DNA from: a virus
Strand: one strand, 5' to 3'
DNA: 64,000 bases
IMG/VR virus record: IMGVR_UViG_3300031957_002648
Location: 1-64,000 of that record
Shown here in pieces: positions 17,048 to 25,552 of the stretch (positions within the stretch are counted from its first letter, which is position 1; every line of letters starts with the position of its first letter). Under the pieces are notes generated by a model. It saw only the letters and a list, made by a program, of their open reading frames with translations, was not told the origin of the DNA and made no database searches. The translations under genes were made by a program, and so were the position numbers.

Positions 17048-17120
17048 TGCTTCCTGAGAGGATCGAACTCTCCTTAGGCGAATTATGAGTTCGCTGCATT
17101 CACCAGATTGCTAAGGAAGC
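17048..17120 (-). tRNA. tRNA-Met (CAU)
   Basis: This is a 73-nt tRNA with a perfect 7-bp acceptor stem (GCTTCCT/AGGAAGC), anticodon stem GCGAA/TTCGC, loop CTCATAA (CAU) and T-arm GAGAG-TTCGATC-CTCTC. The fully paired first base pair argues for an elongator, not an initiator. A lysidine-type tRNA-Ile2 is possible, but a separate UAU tRNA-Ile is present beside it, which favours Met. Confidence 0.9.
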
Positions 17121-17123
17121 AAA

Positions 17124-17195
17124 TGGTTCTGCCGAGAATTGAACTCGGTTCACACGCTTATAAGGCATGGGCTTTAACCAATAAGCAACAGAACC
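17124..17195 (-). tRNA. tRNA-Ile (UAU)
   Basis: This is a 72-nt tRNA: acceptor GGTTCTG/CAGAACC, D-stem GCTT/AAGC, anticodon stem CATGC/GCGTG with loop CTTATAA (UAU), T-arm CCGAG-TTCAATT-CTCGG and discriminator A. It would read AUA directly, which many bacteria do with a lysidine-modified CAU tRNA instead. It is the first tRNA in the operon, four bases ahead of tRNA-Met. Confidence 0.9.
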
Positions 17196-17202
17196 ATCAA
17201 AC

Positions 17203-17397
17203 TCACCAATCAGTTGTGAGAGCAATCTCCGCCCATTCAACATCTGCACCGCAGGCATAACAATAATTTAGAACTCGTTGAAATTGTTCTCCGTTTTCAC
17301 ACTCTAGAGCCCTTTCGGATCCTTCTTCACCGACCAAAAGAAAACTGAGAGTACAAATGTCTGCCACAACGCCCAGAAGAGTTTCGTTGGTGTTCAT
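17203..17397 (-). CDS. Small hypothetical protein, 64 aa
   Basis: This is the first gene of the tRNA operon, starting about 20 bases after a near-consensus promoter and ending seven bases before tRNA-Ile. The product is acidic, with a hydrophobic N-terminal third (L-L-G-V-V-A-D-I-C-T-L-S-F-L-L-V-G) and paired cysteines in N-Y-C-Y-A-C-G. I do not recognise it. Placement suggests it is made early along with the tRNAs. Confidence 0.65.
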   Translation of the reverse strand: MNTNETLLGVVADICTLSFLLVGEEGSERALECENGEQFQRVLNYCYACGADVEWAEIALTTDW

Positions 17398-17419
17398 AGT
17401 CTTGGTTGATTACAGGCCT

Positions 17420-17448
17420 AGTATAGCACCACCGGGCCCCCGTGTCAA
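17420..17448 (-). promoter_or_regulatory. Sigma70 promoter of the tRNA operon
   Basis: TTGACA (17443-17448), 17 bases, TATACT (17420-17425) on the minus strand. The -10 region GTGCTATACTAGGC is identical over 14 bases to the promoter at 38161. It reads into the 64-residue gene, three tRNAs and the structured RNA. Confidence 0.85.
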
Positions 17449-18227
17449 GCCCCTTGCTGGAACGTTCTTACTTGTGCCAAACGAGTCTCTGTTTCCTTCT
17501 TTCCAAAGGTGAGAGTCCATCTCTCCTTCAACAACTCTTCTCTTTCTGCTTTAATTGCATCGGATCTCGATTTAGCAGAAGATCTTATTGGATTACTTCC
17601 TTCAGTAGCTAAATCTGCAAGAGCTTGTGTCTGTTGATTGTACAGATTGATACAGTTTCCACAAGAAATTAGTGGTTCTACATTTTGTAAACGATAGTAT
17701 TCAACTTGATCTCCATCTGCAATAAATGTATCCTGTCCGTCTCCTAGATTTCCAGACTGAATGGTTGTGGGACTTGCTGCACTTACAATGTTTATACTCC
17801 CAACGTCTTTTAATGGTTCAGTTCCACCATATGTTCCACTGTTTAAATTCTTTTTATCGGCTTGACAGACATCATAGTTCACAAATTGTGTTGTTCCAAT
17901 GCTAACAGTCGTAACACCAACAAAACTACATCCACAAGAAATACCATCATCTGATGCGGACTTAATTATATTAATGTATTGATTGTATGCAACTACAGAC
18001 TCTGCCATTTGTCTGTCTGTCGGAGCTGCTCTAACTACTAATTCTTTTTGTATAGGATCAATATTTTTGATCTGATCTTGAAGAAATTCAATATCTCTTT
18101 CATAACCCTCAGATTTTCCAATATAATAGTCTTTTAGGCTTGCATTCTTCTGATAACTTCCACCAACTGGTGAGATAATGTCCTCGATATTATCTACAAA
18201 ATCAATAGGAAATGTTGAAATTGGCAT
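17445..18227 (-). CDS. Structural (tail) protein, 260 aa
   Basis: This is probably a virion protein of the baseplate or tail, judged from its position at the end of the hub gene run and its closeness (one base) to the preceding gene. It has a helical N-terminal part (R-D-I-E-F-L-Q-D-Q-I-K-N-I), a beta-rich middle with S-C-G-C-S-F-V-G and S-C-G-N-C (possible Cys pairs), and a charged helical C-terminus. I do not recognise a T4 counterpart. Confidence 0.7.
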   Translation of the reverse strand: MPISTFPIDFVDNIEDIISPVGGSYQKNASLKDYYIGKSEGYERDIEFLQDQIKNIDPIQKELVVRAAPTDRQMAESVVAYNQYINIIKSASDDGISCGCSFVGVTTVSIGTTQFVNYDVCQADKKNLNSGTYGGTEPLKDVGSINIVSAASPTTIQSGNLGDGQDTFIADGDQVEYYRLQNVEPLISCGNCINLYNQQTQALADLATEGSNPIRSSAKSRSDAIKAEREELLKERWTLTFGKKETETRLAQVRTFQQGA

Positions 18228-18228
18228 G

Positions 18229-19131
18229 TCAAGGCAGTGGATCTGGTCTTCTTACATATTTATCGTTAGCATAGTCACCATTTGCAAGAATTTTTGTAGA
18301 TGACTTTCTATAATCTTCTACACTAGTTCCTTCATACTCAACCACCAGTGGTTTAGTATCTTTTCTTTCTGCATGAATAATGTAATAATACTCTAAAGTT
18401 GTTGCCTGATGGCCAACATATACTTTATTGTCCTCAATTTTTTTGACATGTAATGTACTACATGCCTTTCCAATCGGAGTTAACTGTACTGTAATCGATT
18501 CTTCATGAACTAATCCTGTCCAATAATATGGCAATTCAATTACTTTTTCCGTAGTTTTTCCACGAAAATATACGCCCATTTCTGGACCTTCTAAGGCAGC
18601 ATATACTAATCTGTAATTTTCTTTAAGTGGATGTGCAATATTAAATGTTTTGAATGGTGCGGCAACTGAAGCAAAAACTCCTAAACCTGCAACAGTGGTT
18701 GAAGCTGTGGTTGTTCCGGCAGTTGCTTGTGCAGAAGCATTTGCCTTAGGCCCTGCTTCTGCTTGAGCGCCAGCAACTGCTGTTACACCGGCAGAAGCAT
18801 CTGCTCCAATAGTTAATGACACTCCAGTAATAGTTGTGGCACCATTTAGAAAGTTGATACCATTTGAAATCAGAGCACAAGGAGCTGCCGTAATCTCTAA
18901 TCCGCAAACTCCGGGTAAAGGAATTGGTGCGATCGGGCCAGTAACTTTGGTTCCGATACTTACAGTGGCGCGATCAATTCCAAGACCAGGGCATAGTCCG
19001 AAGTATGCTGGTCCAGAAGTTGTAAATAGTCCAGGGAGAACCTTCCCCAAAGTAATTCCAGAGAGAATATCTCCAGATACATTACCTACATTTAATTTTT
19101 TTGTGTTAATTGCTTCGTTTGATAATGACAT
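18229..19131 (-). CDS. Structural protein with fibre C-terminal domain, 300 aa
   Basis: The first 160 residues are low-complexity Ala/Gly/Thr-rich sequence (A-G-A-Q-A-E-A-G-P-K-A-N-A-S-A-Q-A-T-A). From about residue 170 a conserved module begins: F-N-I-A-H-P-L-K-E-N-Y-R-L-V-Y-A-A-L-E-G-P-E-M-G, then V-Y-F-R-G. I know this H-P-x-K and L-E-G-P-E pattern from cyanophage and other viral fibre proteins. It is probably a short fibre or spike attached near the hub. It overlaps the spike-like gene by one base. Confidence 0.7.
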   Translation of the reverse strand: MSLSNEAINTKKLNVGNVSGDILSGITLGKVLPGLFTTSGPAYFGLCPGLGIDRATVSIGTKVTGPIAPIPLPGVCGLEITAAPCALISNGINFLNGATTITGVSLTIGADASAGVTAVAGAQAEAGPKANASAQATAGTTTASTTVAGLGVFASVAAPFKTFNIAHPLKENYRLVYAALEGPEMGVYFRGKTTEKVIELPYYWTGLVHEESITVQLTPIGKACSTLHVKKIEDNKVYVGHQATTLEYYYIIHAERKDTKPLVVEYEGTSVEDYRKSSTKILANGDYANDKYVRRPDPLP

Positions 19132-19730
19132 TAGAGTAAACTACCTGAACCTGTTCTAATAGCAGTGGCAACGTCAGTGAGTGTTTGCATCCAATTTCCA
19201 CTAACGAGATTTTTAATTGAACCAATAACTGATGGGTGGCCAGAATTTTTTACATCTCCAATGAGATATAAGAAACCATTACCATCAAGAACTAATTTAT
19301 TTTCTCCTGCGATAATAGTGTTGCCACCGTGAATTCTAATCTCCTCATCAGTTTTAATTGTGACAAATCCATTACCAATAATATCAACATTACCTCCAGG
19401 CGAAATGTCACTGGCTTCAAGTAAAATATTCTTCGCCTTTACCTTAAAATTTCCTTCCGCAATTAAAACAATATCACCATTTGCAGCATGGATCAATTTG
19501 CCAACCATTTCCTCCTTAACACTTTCTGGATCCGTATGAACTTTTTCAATTGATGCTCCAGAAATTTTTTGAGTATATGCTCCGTTACTCCAGTGAGTCA
19601 TAAAGTTTCTAACTTTATTCACCCATATCGTAAACGATCTTCCAGTATCTAAATCTTGGCGACCAGAACCACCGAACATAGTAACATGTTCAGTATCAGC
19701 AATTCTACGAGTTCTTGATTGATTTGCCAT
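19131..19730 (-). CDS. Beta-helix spike-like baseplate protein, 199 aa
   Basis: Residues about 85-165 show short alternating beta repeats (G-D-I-V-L-I-A-E-G-N-F-K-V-K-A, then G-N-V-D-I-I-G-N-G-F-V-T-I-K) like the triple-stranded beta-helix of T4 gp5 C-terminus or VgrG spikes. The gene starts immediately after gp5 ends, so I infer that the central spike is made as a separate chain here. The N-terminus (T-R-R-I-A-D-T-E-H-V-T-M-F-G-G-S-G-R-Q-D) probably docks on gp5. Confidence 0.65.
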   Translation of the reverse strand: MANQSRTRRIADTEHVTMFGGSGRQDLDTGRSFTIWVNKVRNFMTHWSNGAYTQKISGASIEKVHTDPESVKEEMVGKLIHAANGDIVLIAEGNFKVKAKNILLEASDISPGGNVDIIGNGFVTIKTDEEIRIHGGNTIIAGENKLVLDGNGFLYLIGDVKNSGHPSVIGSIKNLVSGNWMQTLTDVATAIRTGSGSLL

Positions 19731-22079
19731 TTATATAACGCATTTAATAATTTCGAGTGGGCCACCTAGAACTTTATTATCATTCTGATCAAGGATCACA
19801 TCACTCGATTCATTTAAATAATCATCCAAGATAATGAAAGTGAGTTGAGCGCGAAGTTGTGCTCCAGCACCAGTCTCACTATTTATTCTAATCTCTGGAA
19901 TACCAATAAATCCACAAACCCTACCAGTTATCTCGACGCCAACTATTTGACCAAACTCTGTAAACAATCCTTTAAGTTCTAGTCCAGGAATTTCTGGAAT
20001 GGTTACAAGTTCATCATCCGAAGAATATCCAAATCCAGTATCCAAAACTGTAATAGACTCTAAACAACCAACAACTGATGTTGTAATAAATCCAGGATTG
20101 TCAGAGCCAGGAGATGGTGCTGGATATACTACATCAACTGGATTATCAGGATCAAAAGGCCAATCACCGCCTGGTTCCACACCAACATTTCCTCCAGGAG
20201 GAACATATTCATAACCTCCAGTTGGAGGACTATCAGGATCAAATGATTGTTCTGGATTTGGACCAACAATTGGAGAGCTTGGATAAGTGATTACCTCTCC
20301 ATCATTACCAATATAAATTGCAGTGGTGATTCCGGGATCTCCAATCGGATTTCCAGGATCTGTTATTACTGGGCTGAAAGAGTTTGATCCATCTGGTACT
20401 GGTAGATAACCATAACCAGGATGAGTTATTACAATCCTATCAATTCCACCATCATCAGGATTAACAACGCAATAACCAGCAGCTCCATAACCACGTCCAC
20501 ACCTATCATCAAAAGTTACAAATGGGGTACTTTTATATCCTTTGCCACGATCCAATCCAACAGCACCAACAACTTGTCCGTATTGATTAACTACAGCACT
20601 GTATCGTGCCTCAACCACTGGAATACCAGCAAAAATATTAACTTCTGGCGGACCACATTGTTCTGGTTCCTTATTACATCCAAGATCAGCTCCTTTCTTG
20701 AATCCTACCTTATCTAACCAATTAGATGCAGTAGTTCTAAGATTTGGAGGCAAATCAAAATCGTTCAAAAAATCCTTATAATCATCTCTCAGAGCTTTGG
20801 TCGGACCAGCCCAAGGACTAGCATTAAATTGTACGATCTCGATACACTTTTTCTCTAGACATAAGAATCCAAGTAATCCCAATATCGCATCAACAGCACC
20901 AAAAATCTCTCCACTAATTTTTGCAATTTCTCCAAATGCAGTGCCGAGAGCATCTAATGCTCCCTTAAGTAATTCATCAAGTTTTGATGCGATATTGTTT
21001 AGTAATGCATTTAAAAATTGTTCCGCAGCGCAGACCGGAGCACTTGCAAGTTCTCCAATAATTCCAGCAATAAAATCTCCAATTAAAGATGGAAGATCTT
21101 CAATTACTTGCTGGAAAATACAAAATATTTGATCCAGAATTACCGCAAGAATTCCATCTTTTAAATCTTTTAATTCATCTCCAAAAAAGATTTCAAAAAT
21201 ATCCTTAATACCTGCCTTAATTTTTCTAAGAATATAATTTCTAGCTCTCTGAACTAAAGTTCTTGCAACAGCAGCTATATCCCTAATAGCATTACGAATC
21301 TGACCAATTACATCAGTAATTTTATTCAGAGTTCCAACAACATAAAACTGATAGTATTTCTTTACTCCTTTAATAATAGAGACAATTTTTGCTAGAGCTA
21401 TTCTAACCCTAGCTACGTCACTTTTTCCACAATTGTTCGGTCCAATAATAGGTTCATCTAGTTTATCTCTTTCTTCTGAATCTGAATTACTAGGAACTGG
21501 TGCTCCACCATCATCTCCTCTTTCATTGGATGAATTATCTTTGCCAGAGCTTTCAGTCACCCTTCCCTGATTATTACCATCACCACCACCGGCAACTGTT
21601 TGGAGTGTCTCAGATACTGGTTCTGGATCTGGATTTTTCTGTGCCGCAGAAACTCTCCATGCTGGAATATTGTTTTGTGAATAATAATTTGTAGAGAAAA
21701 ATCCAGTAGATTTTCTGTTATTTGCATCTGTTGATGATATCTCTGATCGAGATACACTTTTGTCGATAACTCCAGTAATTATAGGTTGCTGCCCATCATC
21801 ACCGTCAAGAAAGAAACCAATTACAAATTCTCCACCCTCAATGGCACTACTAGCTCTATTTCCAGCTCCAGCAGTTGTTGGTTTTGAAATCAATGCAAGT
21901 GGTAATTGATCATCAGGCAATATGGATCCATCTTCGGGATGATAGCCAAGTATCCTTACAGGAACTCTTTCTCCCCAAGTATCTTGCGATGGAGTTGAAT
22001 TTGGAGGAACTTGTCCTAACCACCACCTATATCCATCTCTACCAATGAAGCTACTCTTTAATATTGCTTGATCAATCAT
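19731..22079 (-). CDS. 5: Baseplate hub subunit gp5-like (OB-fold), 782 aa
   Basis: The N-terminal 110 residues look like the gp5/VgrG OB-fold domain (Y-R-W-W-L-G-Q-V, then V-R-I-L-G-Y-H-P, F-V-I-G-F-F-L-D-G, G-V-I). A long linker rich in acidic residues and Asn follows. The middle (about 230-410) is strongly helical and hydrophobic, and the C-terminal half is Gly/Pro-rich beta sequence with repeats such as G-Y-G-Y and G-F-G-Y-S. I see no T4-type lysozyme domain; the adjacent 661-residue protein carries a transglycosylase instead. The start forms TAATG with the preceding gene. Confidence 0.8.
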   Translation of the reverse strand: MIDQAILKSSFIGRDGYRWWLGQVPPNSTPSQDTWGERVPVRILGYHPEDGSILPDDQLPLALISKPTTAGAGNRASSAIEGGEFVIGFFLDGDDGQQPIITGVIDKSVSRSEISSTDANNRKSTGFFSTNYYSQNNIPAWRVSAAQKNPDPEPVSETLQTVAGGGDGNNQGRVTESSGKDNSSNERGDDGGAPVPSNSDSEERDKLDEPIIGPNNCGKSDVARVRIALAKIVSIIKGVKKYYQFYVVGTLNKITDVIGQIRNAIRDIAAVARTLVQRARNYILRKIKAGIKDIFEIFFGDELKDLKDGILAVILDQIFCIFQQVIEDLPSLIGDFIAGIIGELASAPVCAAEQFLNALLNNIASKLDELLKGALDALGTAFGEIAKISGEIFGAVDAILGLLGFLCLEKKCIEIVQFNASPWAGPTKALRDDYKDFLNDFDLPPNLRTTASNWLDKVGFKKGADLGCNKEPEQCGPPEVNIFAGIPVVEARYSAVVNQYGQVVGAVGLDRGKGYKSTPFVTFDDRCGRGYGAAGYCVVNPDDGGIDRIVITHPGYGYLPVPDGSNSFSPVITDPGNPIGDPGITTAIYIGNDGEVITYPSSPIVGPNPEQSFDPDSPPTGGYEYVPPGGNVGVEPGGDWPFDPDNPVDVVYPAPSPGSDNPGFITTSVVGCLESITVLDTGFGYSSDDELVTIPEIPGLELKGLFTEFGQIVGVEITGRVCGFIGIPEIRINSETGAGAQLRAQLTFIILDDYLNESSDVILDQNDNKVLGGPLEIIKCVI

Positions 22080-22306
22080 TAGTCTTCATAAATCCTACAT
22101 TCATCTGCTTCTGGATTTGCGTCACAATATAACTCAAGTGGTGTAGGATCATGATGATCTCCTGCTTCAATATCTGCTTTATGATTCTCTGCGTATTCTT
22201 CTAGTTCATGCAATTCTCCCTCAATATGCCGACGTTGTTGAGGAGAAATAGTGGGATCGTGAAGAATCTCTCTATCCTTCTCAATGTGCTTTTCGATGCT
22301 TTCCAT
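22079..22306 (-). CDS. Conserved small protein between hub genes, 75 aa
   Basis: This is a charged, helical protein (M-E-S-I-E-K-H-I-E-K-D-R-E-I-L) with D-P-T-I-S-P-Q-Q-R-R-H-I-E and a C-terminus with L-E-L-Y-C-D-A-N-P-E-A-D-E-C-R. It lies between gp27-like and gp5-like genes with one-base spacing, a placement I associate with a conserved cyanophage hypothetical. A chaperone or minor hub role is possible but unproven. Confidence 0.7.
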   Translation of the reverse strand: MESIEKHIEKDREILHDPTISPQQRRHIEGELHELEEYAENHKADIEAGDHHDPTPLELYCDANPEADECRIYED

Positions 22307-22307
22307 T

Positions 22308-23564
22308 TTACTTTTCGTTGTAGGTGTCTCTTACGAGTTTTAAATAAGTAAGCGATTGATTCATTGGACTAATGAAATGACACAATTCCTTAATCAAATA
22401 CTTACCACTTAATTTATCGTCCTTTTTGTTTTTGTCAAGTTCTGGAAAATTGCAAATAATACATTTTCCAGCAGTTAGATTGAAGTTGCTAGATACTACA
22501 ATATTTATAACGTGTCTTAGCAAAATATTATATCGAAGAGGAGATATTGCCATATAATCATCTGGTTCAATATTAACTTCTTTTAACTCCGTTCGATTTA
22601 AAGCTCCAATATCCCTAACACCAACAAATATACGAGAGGGACTTGTAGCTAAAGTGCCTTCAGGAGATATTGAATCTTTTCCCAATTTAGCGATCTTTTT
22701 ATCCAAGTTTCCAGAAGTGATGACATTATTAGATCGTGTAATTGTAGTTCTCAGTGGATCAAACACATATGAAATCGAAGAATACACTCCAAGTTGAAGT
22801 GCCTCAAAGGTATCATATATTTTTTCCATATTAAAGGCGTGAATCTTAGTCGCATTCACTTGATTTAATTGATCCGAATCATTTACATTAGTGTATATGT
22901 ATTCTTGGACTGGTTCCTGAGCCGATAAAGAATCAATCGATCTGTAATTAAAACCCTCGGAAGTTTCATAGAATAGAAATCCAGAAGATTGTCCTTCGGA
23001 TGCTACTGTTCTAGCGGCAAGACTCATAATCACAGTAAAAGGTTTTTTCTGATTACCCTGCCATGCCATTTGTGTGGGCGTAGTATCTGTAATTACTCTT
23101 TTATCACTCTGCAGTTCTTGCCTCACTATACTTTCCACATTGATATGTGTTCCTACTGGAGGTAATCTTCTCCCCACTCTAGAAAATTCATTTGTAAATG
23201 CTTCTCCAGAAATCATGTTTAGAGTAATAACTTGTTTCTGCTGATCTCTTTGTGAGCTGGAGATACGACTCACAAACATATTACCAGGATTTAATTTCAG
23301 GGTTTGTTTTGCTGGATTTATAATTTCAATTTCACAAGTCTCGTTTGTTCTGAGTGGTAGTCCTGTAGCTACGTTAGTTCTTTTTCCATCAAGAAATACG
23401 TTACCGGTGTCTAAAAAAGTAACACTTGCAGTAACTGTTGGTGAAAATATATCCTCATAATAATAAAACCCAGATACACCTTCAATAATATTTACTTGCC
23501 TTCCAGATGTATCGGCAGCAAATAATGTAAATGTTTTTAAATTTGACTTCTCAGATGCAGACAT
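22308..23564 (-). CDS. Baseplate hub protein gp27-like, 418 aa
   Basis: This is likely the baseplate hub scaffold that seats gp5 and the tail tube. The fold cues are a beta-rich N-terminal domain (V-N-I-I-E-G-V-S-G-F-Y-Y-Y-E-D-I-F-S-P-T), the phrase I-S-S-S-Q-R-D-Q-Q-K, and a C-terminal L-S-G-K-Y-L-I-K-E-L-C-H. That ending is typical of gp27/gpD-type hubs. Position next to gp5 supports the call. It begins directly after the transglycosylase gene ends. Confidence 0.7.
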   Translation of the reverse strand: MSASEKSNLKTFTLFAADTSGRQVNIIEGVSGFYYYEDIFSPTVTASVTFLDTGNVFLDGKRTNVATGLPLRTNETCEIEIINPAKQTLKLNPGNMFVSRISSSQRDQQKQVITLNMISGEAFTNEFSRVGRRLPPVGTHINVESIVRQELQSDKRVITDTTPTQMAWQGNQKKPFTVIMSLAARTVASEGQSSGFLFYETSEGFNYRSIDSLSAQEPVQEYIYTNVNDSDQLNQVNATKIHAFNMEKIYDTFEALQLGVYSSISYVFDPLRTTITRSNNVITSGNLDKKIAKLGKDSISPEGTLATSPSRIFVGVRDIGALNRTELKEVNIEPDDYMAISPLRYNILLRHVINIVVSSNFNLTAGKCIICNFPELDKNKKDDKLSGKYLIKELCHFISPMNQSLTYLKLVRDTYNEK

Positions 23565-25550
23565 CTATGTATAAGCTAGGATAACCCTTGATATACTATT
23601 TAACACACTTGCAGTATCATCTCTTTGTACCCTATACATGGTACTTCCCGGTGCTGGTGCTGGAGATTCCATTCTCGGAGTTCCAATGACAACTGCGTTT
23701 CTTCCTCGTCTATCTTGAACTGTTCTTCTTATCTGAGGTCTTTGTCTTGATCTAGCTGCAACACTATCTTGAGATACCAAACTAGCTTGAGATCCTGGAG
23801 CTCCATGAGATACAGTTATATTATTTGTACCAATAATAACTGCTTCTCGACCATATCCAGATCTCCAACGCCACTGCCTTACGGCAAATGGGAATGTTGT
23901 TTTTGATCCAACCTGAGATGGGAAAGTTTGAGGAGCTGTTGGGTGATGTTCTTGAATATCAACAGCAGCACTACTTCTTCTTCCATGAGCTTGCTGCTCT
24001 GCTGCAATTAAAGATTTGAGATCTTGATCTGATATACCTCTCCTAGCATCTCTTCCAATACTTCCAAAATGTACCCATGATCCTCTGGCAAACATTGCCT
24101 TAACTGCACGGAAAGCAACGTCCCTAATTTCTGCCAGTTGTGACGCAGACGGATTTCTTGGGCCATCAATATGAAAATGTGTCCCATATTCTGTTTCAGA
24201 CGAATCACTAGATCCACCTTGAATAAATCCAGGTTCTCCCATTCTTACTGGTATTAAACCTGTTCCAGCAATTGGAGTTCTTCTCCGTACAGGTCTCTGT
24301 GTAGTTTGCCTCCGTGTAGTTTGCCTCTGTGTGGTTTCTGATGTGCCAGTATTGAATCGTCTAAGTTGTTCTTCACCACCTGTAAGTTTTATAAAGTTTA
24401 TATACTCTTCCAATGAGATACTTCCATCTTTATTGCCATAGATCAAATCAATATTTTTATTTTCCACATATGCGGCGCTGGGTGATGAATATAATGCTGA
24501 ATTCATATTCAGTTTACCAAGATCTGCTGGTCGTATGTTAGCCAGTGCAAGATTTCCCATCCCACCTGCAGTTCTAAAGAATCCAGCGTCTTGTAAATAT
24601 TTTTCATGAATCGCTACTTGATCTGCCCTAGACAATCTTCTAAATTGTTCTTGAGTATATCCATATCTAACATCCCCAAATGATCCACCAAACATTAGTT
24701 GGAATAATCCAGTTGCAGCATCATTCTCTGGATTGACTATGCTGGGGTCTAATCTAGACTCTGCATTATATAAAGACATCAATTCGGATGGATTTACTTT
24801 TGCTCTCGCTGCTAGTTTCCTCACTGCCTCCTGAAACTCAACATCTTGTTCTATATCTTCAACTGGAGCAGATCCAGTTACATTTAACAAAGAACCACCT
24901 GCTGTTGGATCATCAGGATCCTCAGATGCAAGATCCTCAGCAAGTTTCTTTACCTCAGCCGTCATCTCATCCCATTGCTTATTCAAATCATCAAAACTTT
25001 TATTCATTTCATCAATTTTTTCTTGTATCTTTCCTTCACTATCCCAAAAATCAAGTCTTTTCCAGTTCTCTATAGTTTGAGTCACAACAGCTGTCATACT
25101 ATTAAATACTGTTCCCATTTGCATAACAAGTCTTTTGATAGATGCAAAGATCTTCTGTATTCCAGAGAAGAAAATCTTTACCTTTTTGATAAAAGAAGGG
25201 ATAAATTTAATCAACCATCCAATACCAATCATCACCAAGGCATCAAGAATATTGCCCATAACACCTGCTTTGCCACTCACACCTTTCGGGTTCTTCTTAA
25301 ATAATTCTGTTTTTGATTCTAATTTTGTCTCTCGATCAAATTTTCTTTGCTTATCTCTAGCAATTATTTTATCTCTTTTTTGTTTTTTTACTAACTGTTC
25401 TTCTCGCTTTTTTTTATCAAAATAAAATTTATATAATTTTGCTGTAGATTGCTTTACTAAAACTGTAGACTCAATGACATTGGCCAAGCTATTGCTAATC
25501 GAATCACTCGGTTTGGATCTTGGTAAAAACTTCTGAGTATTAAGAGTCAT
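23565..25550 (-). CDS. Tail protein with lytic transglycosylase domain, 661 aa
   Basis: N-terminal 140 residues: charged helix (K-K-K-R-E-E-Q-L-V-K-K-Q-K-R-D-K) then a hydrophobic block I-G-I-G-W-L-I-K-F, shared with the next protein upstream. Residues 237-325 form an SLT-type lytic transglycosylase, with probable catalytic E264 in Y-N-A-E-S-R-L-D-P and A-A-T-G-L-F-Q-L at 278-285. An EF-hand-like loop follows at 371-382 (Y-G-N-K-D-G-S-I-S-L-E-E), then T/R/Q low complexity. Then comes a metal-site-like G-T-H-F-H-I-D at 456-462. It probably cuts peptidoglycan during DNA entry, replacing the T4 gp5 lysozyme. Confidence 0.75.
   Translation of the reverse strand: MTLNTQKFLPRSKPSDSISNSLANVIESTVLVKQSTAKLYKFYFDKKKREEQLVKKQKRDKIIARDKQRKFDRETKLESKTELFKKNPKGVSGKAGVMGNILDALVMIGIGWLIKFIPSFIKKVKIFFSGIQKIFASIKRLVMQMGTVFNSMTAVVTQTIENWKRLDFWDSEGKIQEKIDEMNKSFDDLNKQWDEMTAEVKKLAEDLASEDPDDPTAGGSLLNVTGSAPVEDIEQDVEFQEAVRKLAARAKVNPSELMSLYNAESRLDPSIVNPENDAATGLFQLMFGGSFGDVRYGYTQEQFRRLSRADQVAIHEKYLQDAGFFRTAGGMGNLALANIRPADLGKLNMNSALYSSPSAAYVENKNIDLIYGNKDGSISLEEYINFIKLTGGEEQLRRFNTGTSETTQRQTTRRQTTQRPVRRRTPIAGTGLIPVRMGEPGFIQGGSSDSSETEYGTHFHIDGPRNPSASQLAEIRDVAFRAVKAMFARGSWVHFGSIGRDARRGISDQDLKSLIAAEQQAHGRRSSAAVDIQEHHPTAPQTFPSQVGSKTTFPFAVRQWRWRSGYGREAVIIGTNNITVSHGAPGSQASLVSQDSVAARSRQRPQIRRTVQDRRGRNAVVIGTPRMESPAPAPGSTMYRVQRDDTASVLNSISRVILAYT
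24405..24440 (-). other. EF-hand-like calcium loop in tail hydrolase
   Basis: The codons for residues 371-382 read Y-G-N-K-D-G-S-I-S-L-E-E. Positions 3, 5, 6, 8 and 12 fit an EF-hand loop (N, D, G, I, E); position 1 is Tyr rather than Asp. Confidence 0.45.
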
Positions 25551-25552
25551 TT

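Noticed and set aside
16821-17099. A 92-codon open frame across the tRNA genes
   Set aside because: It runs through tRNA-Leu, the structured region and part of tRNA-Met in reverse translation, has odd composition, and is explained by the RNA genes.
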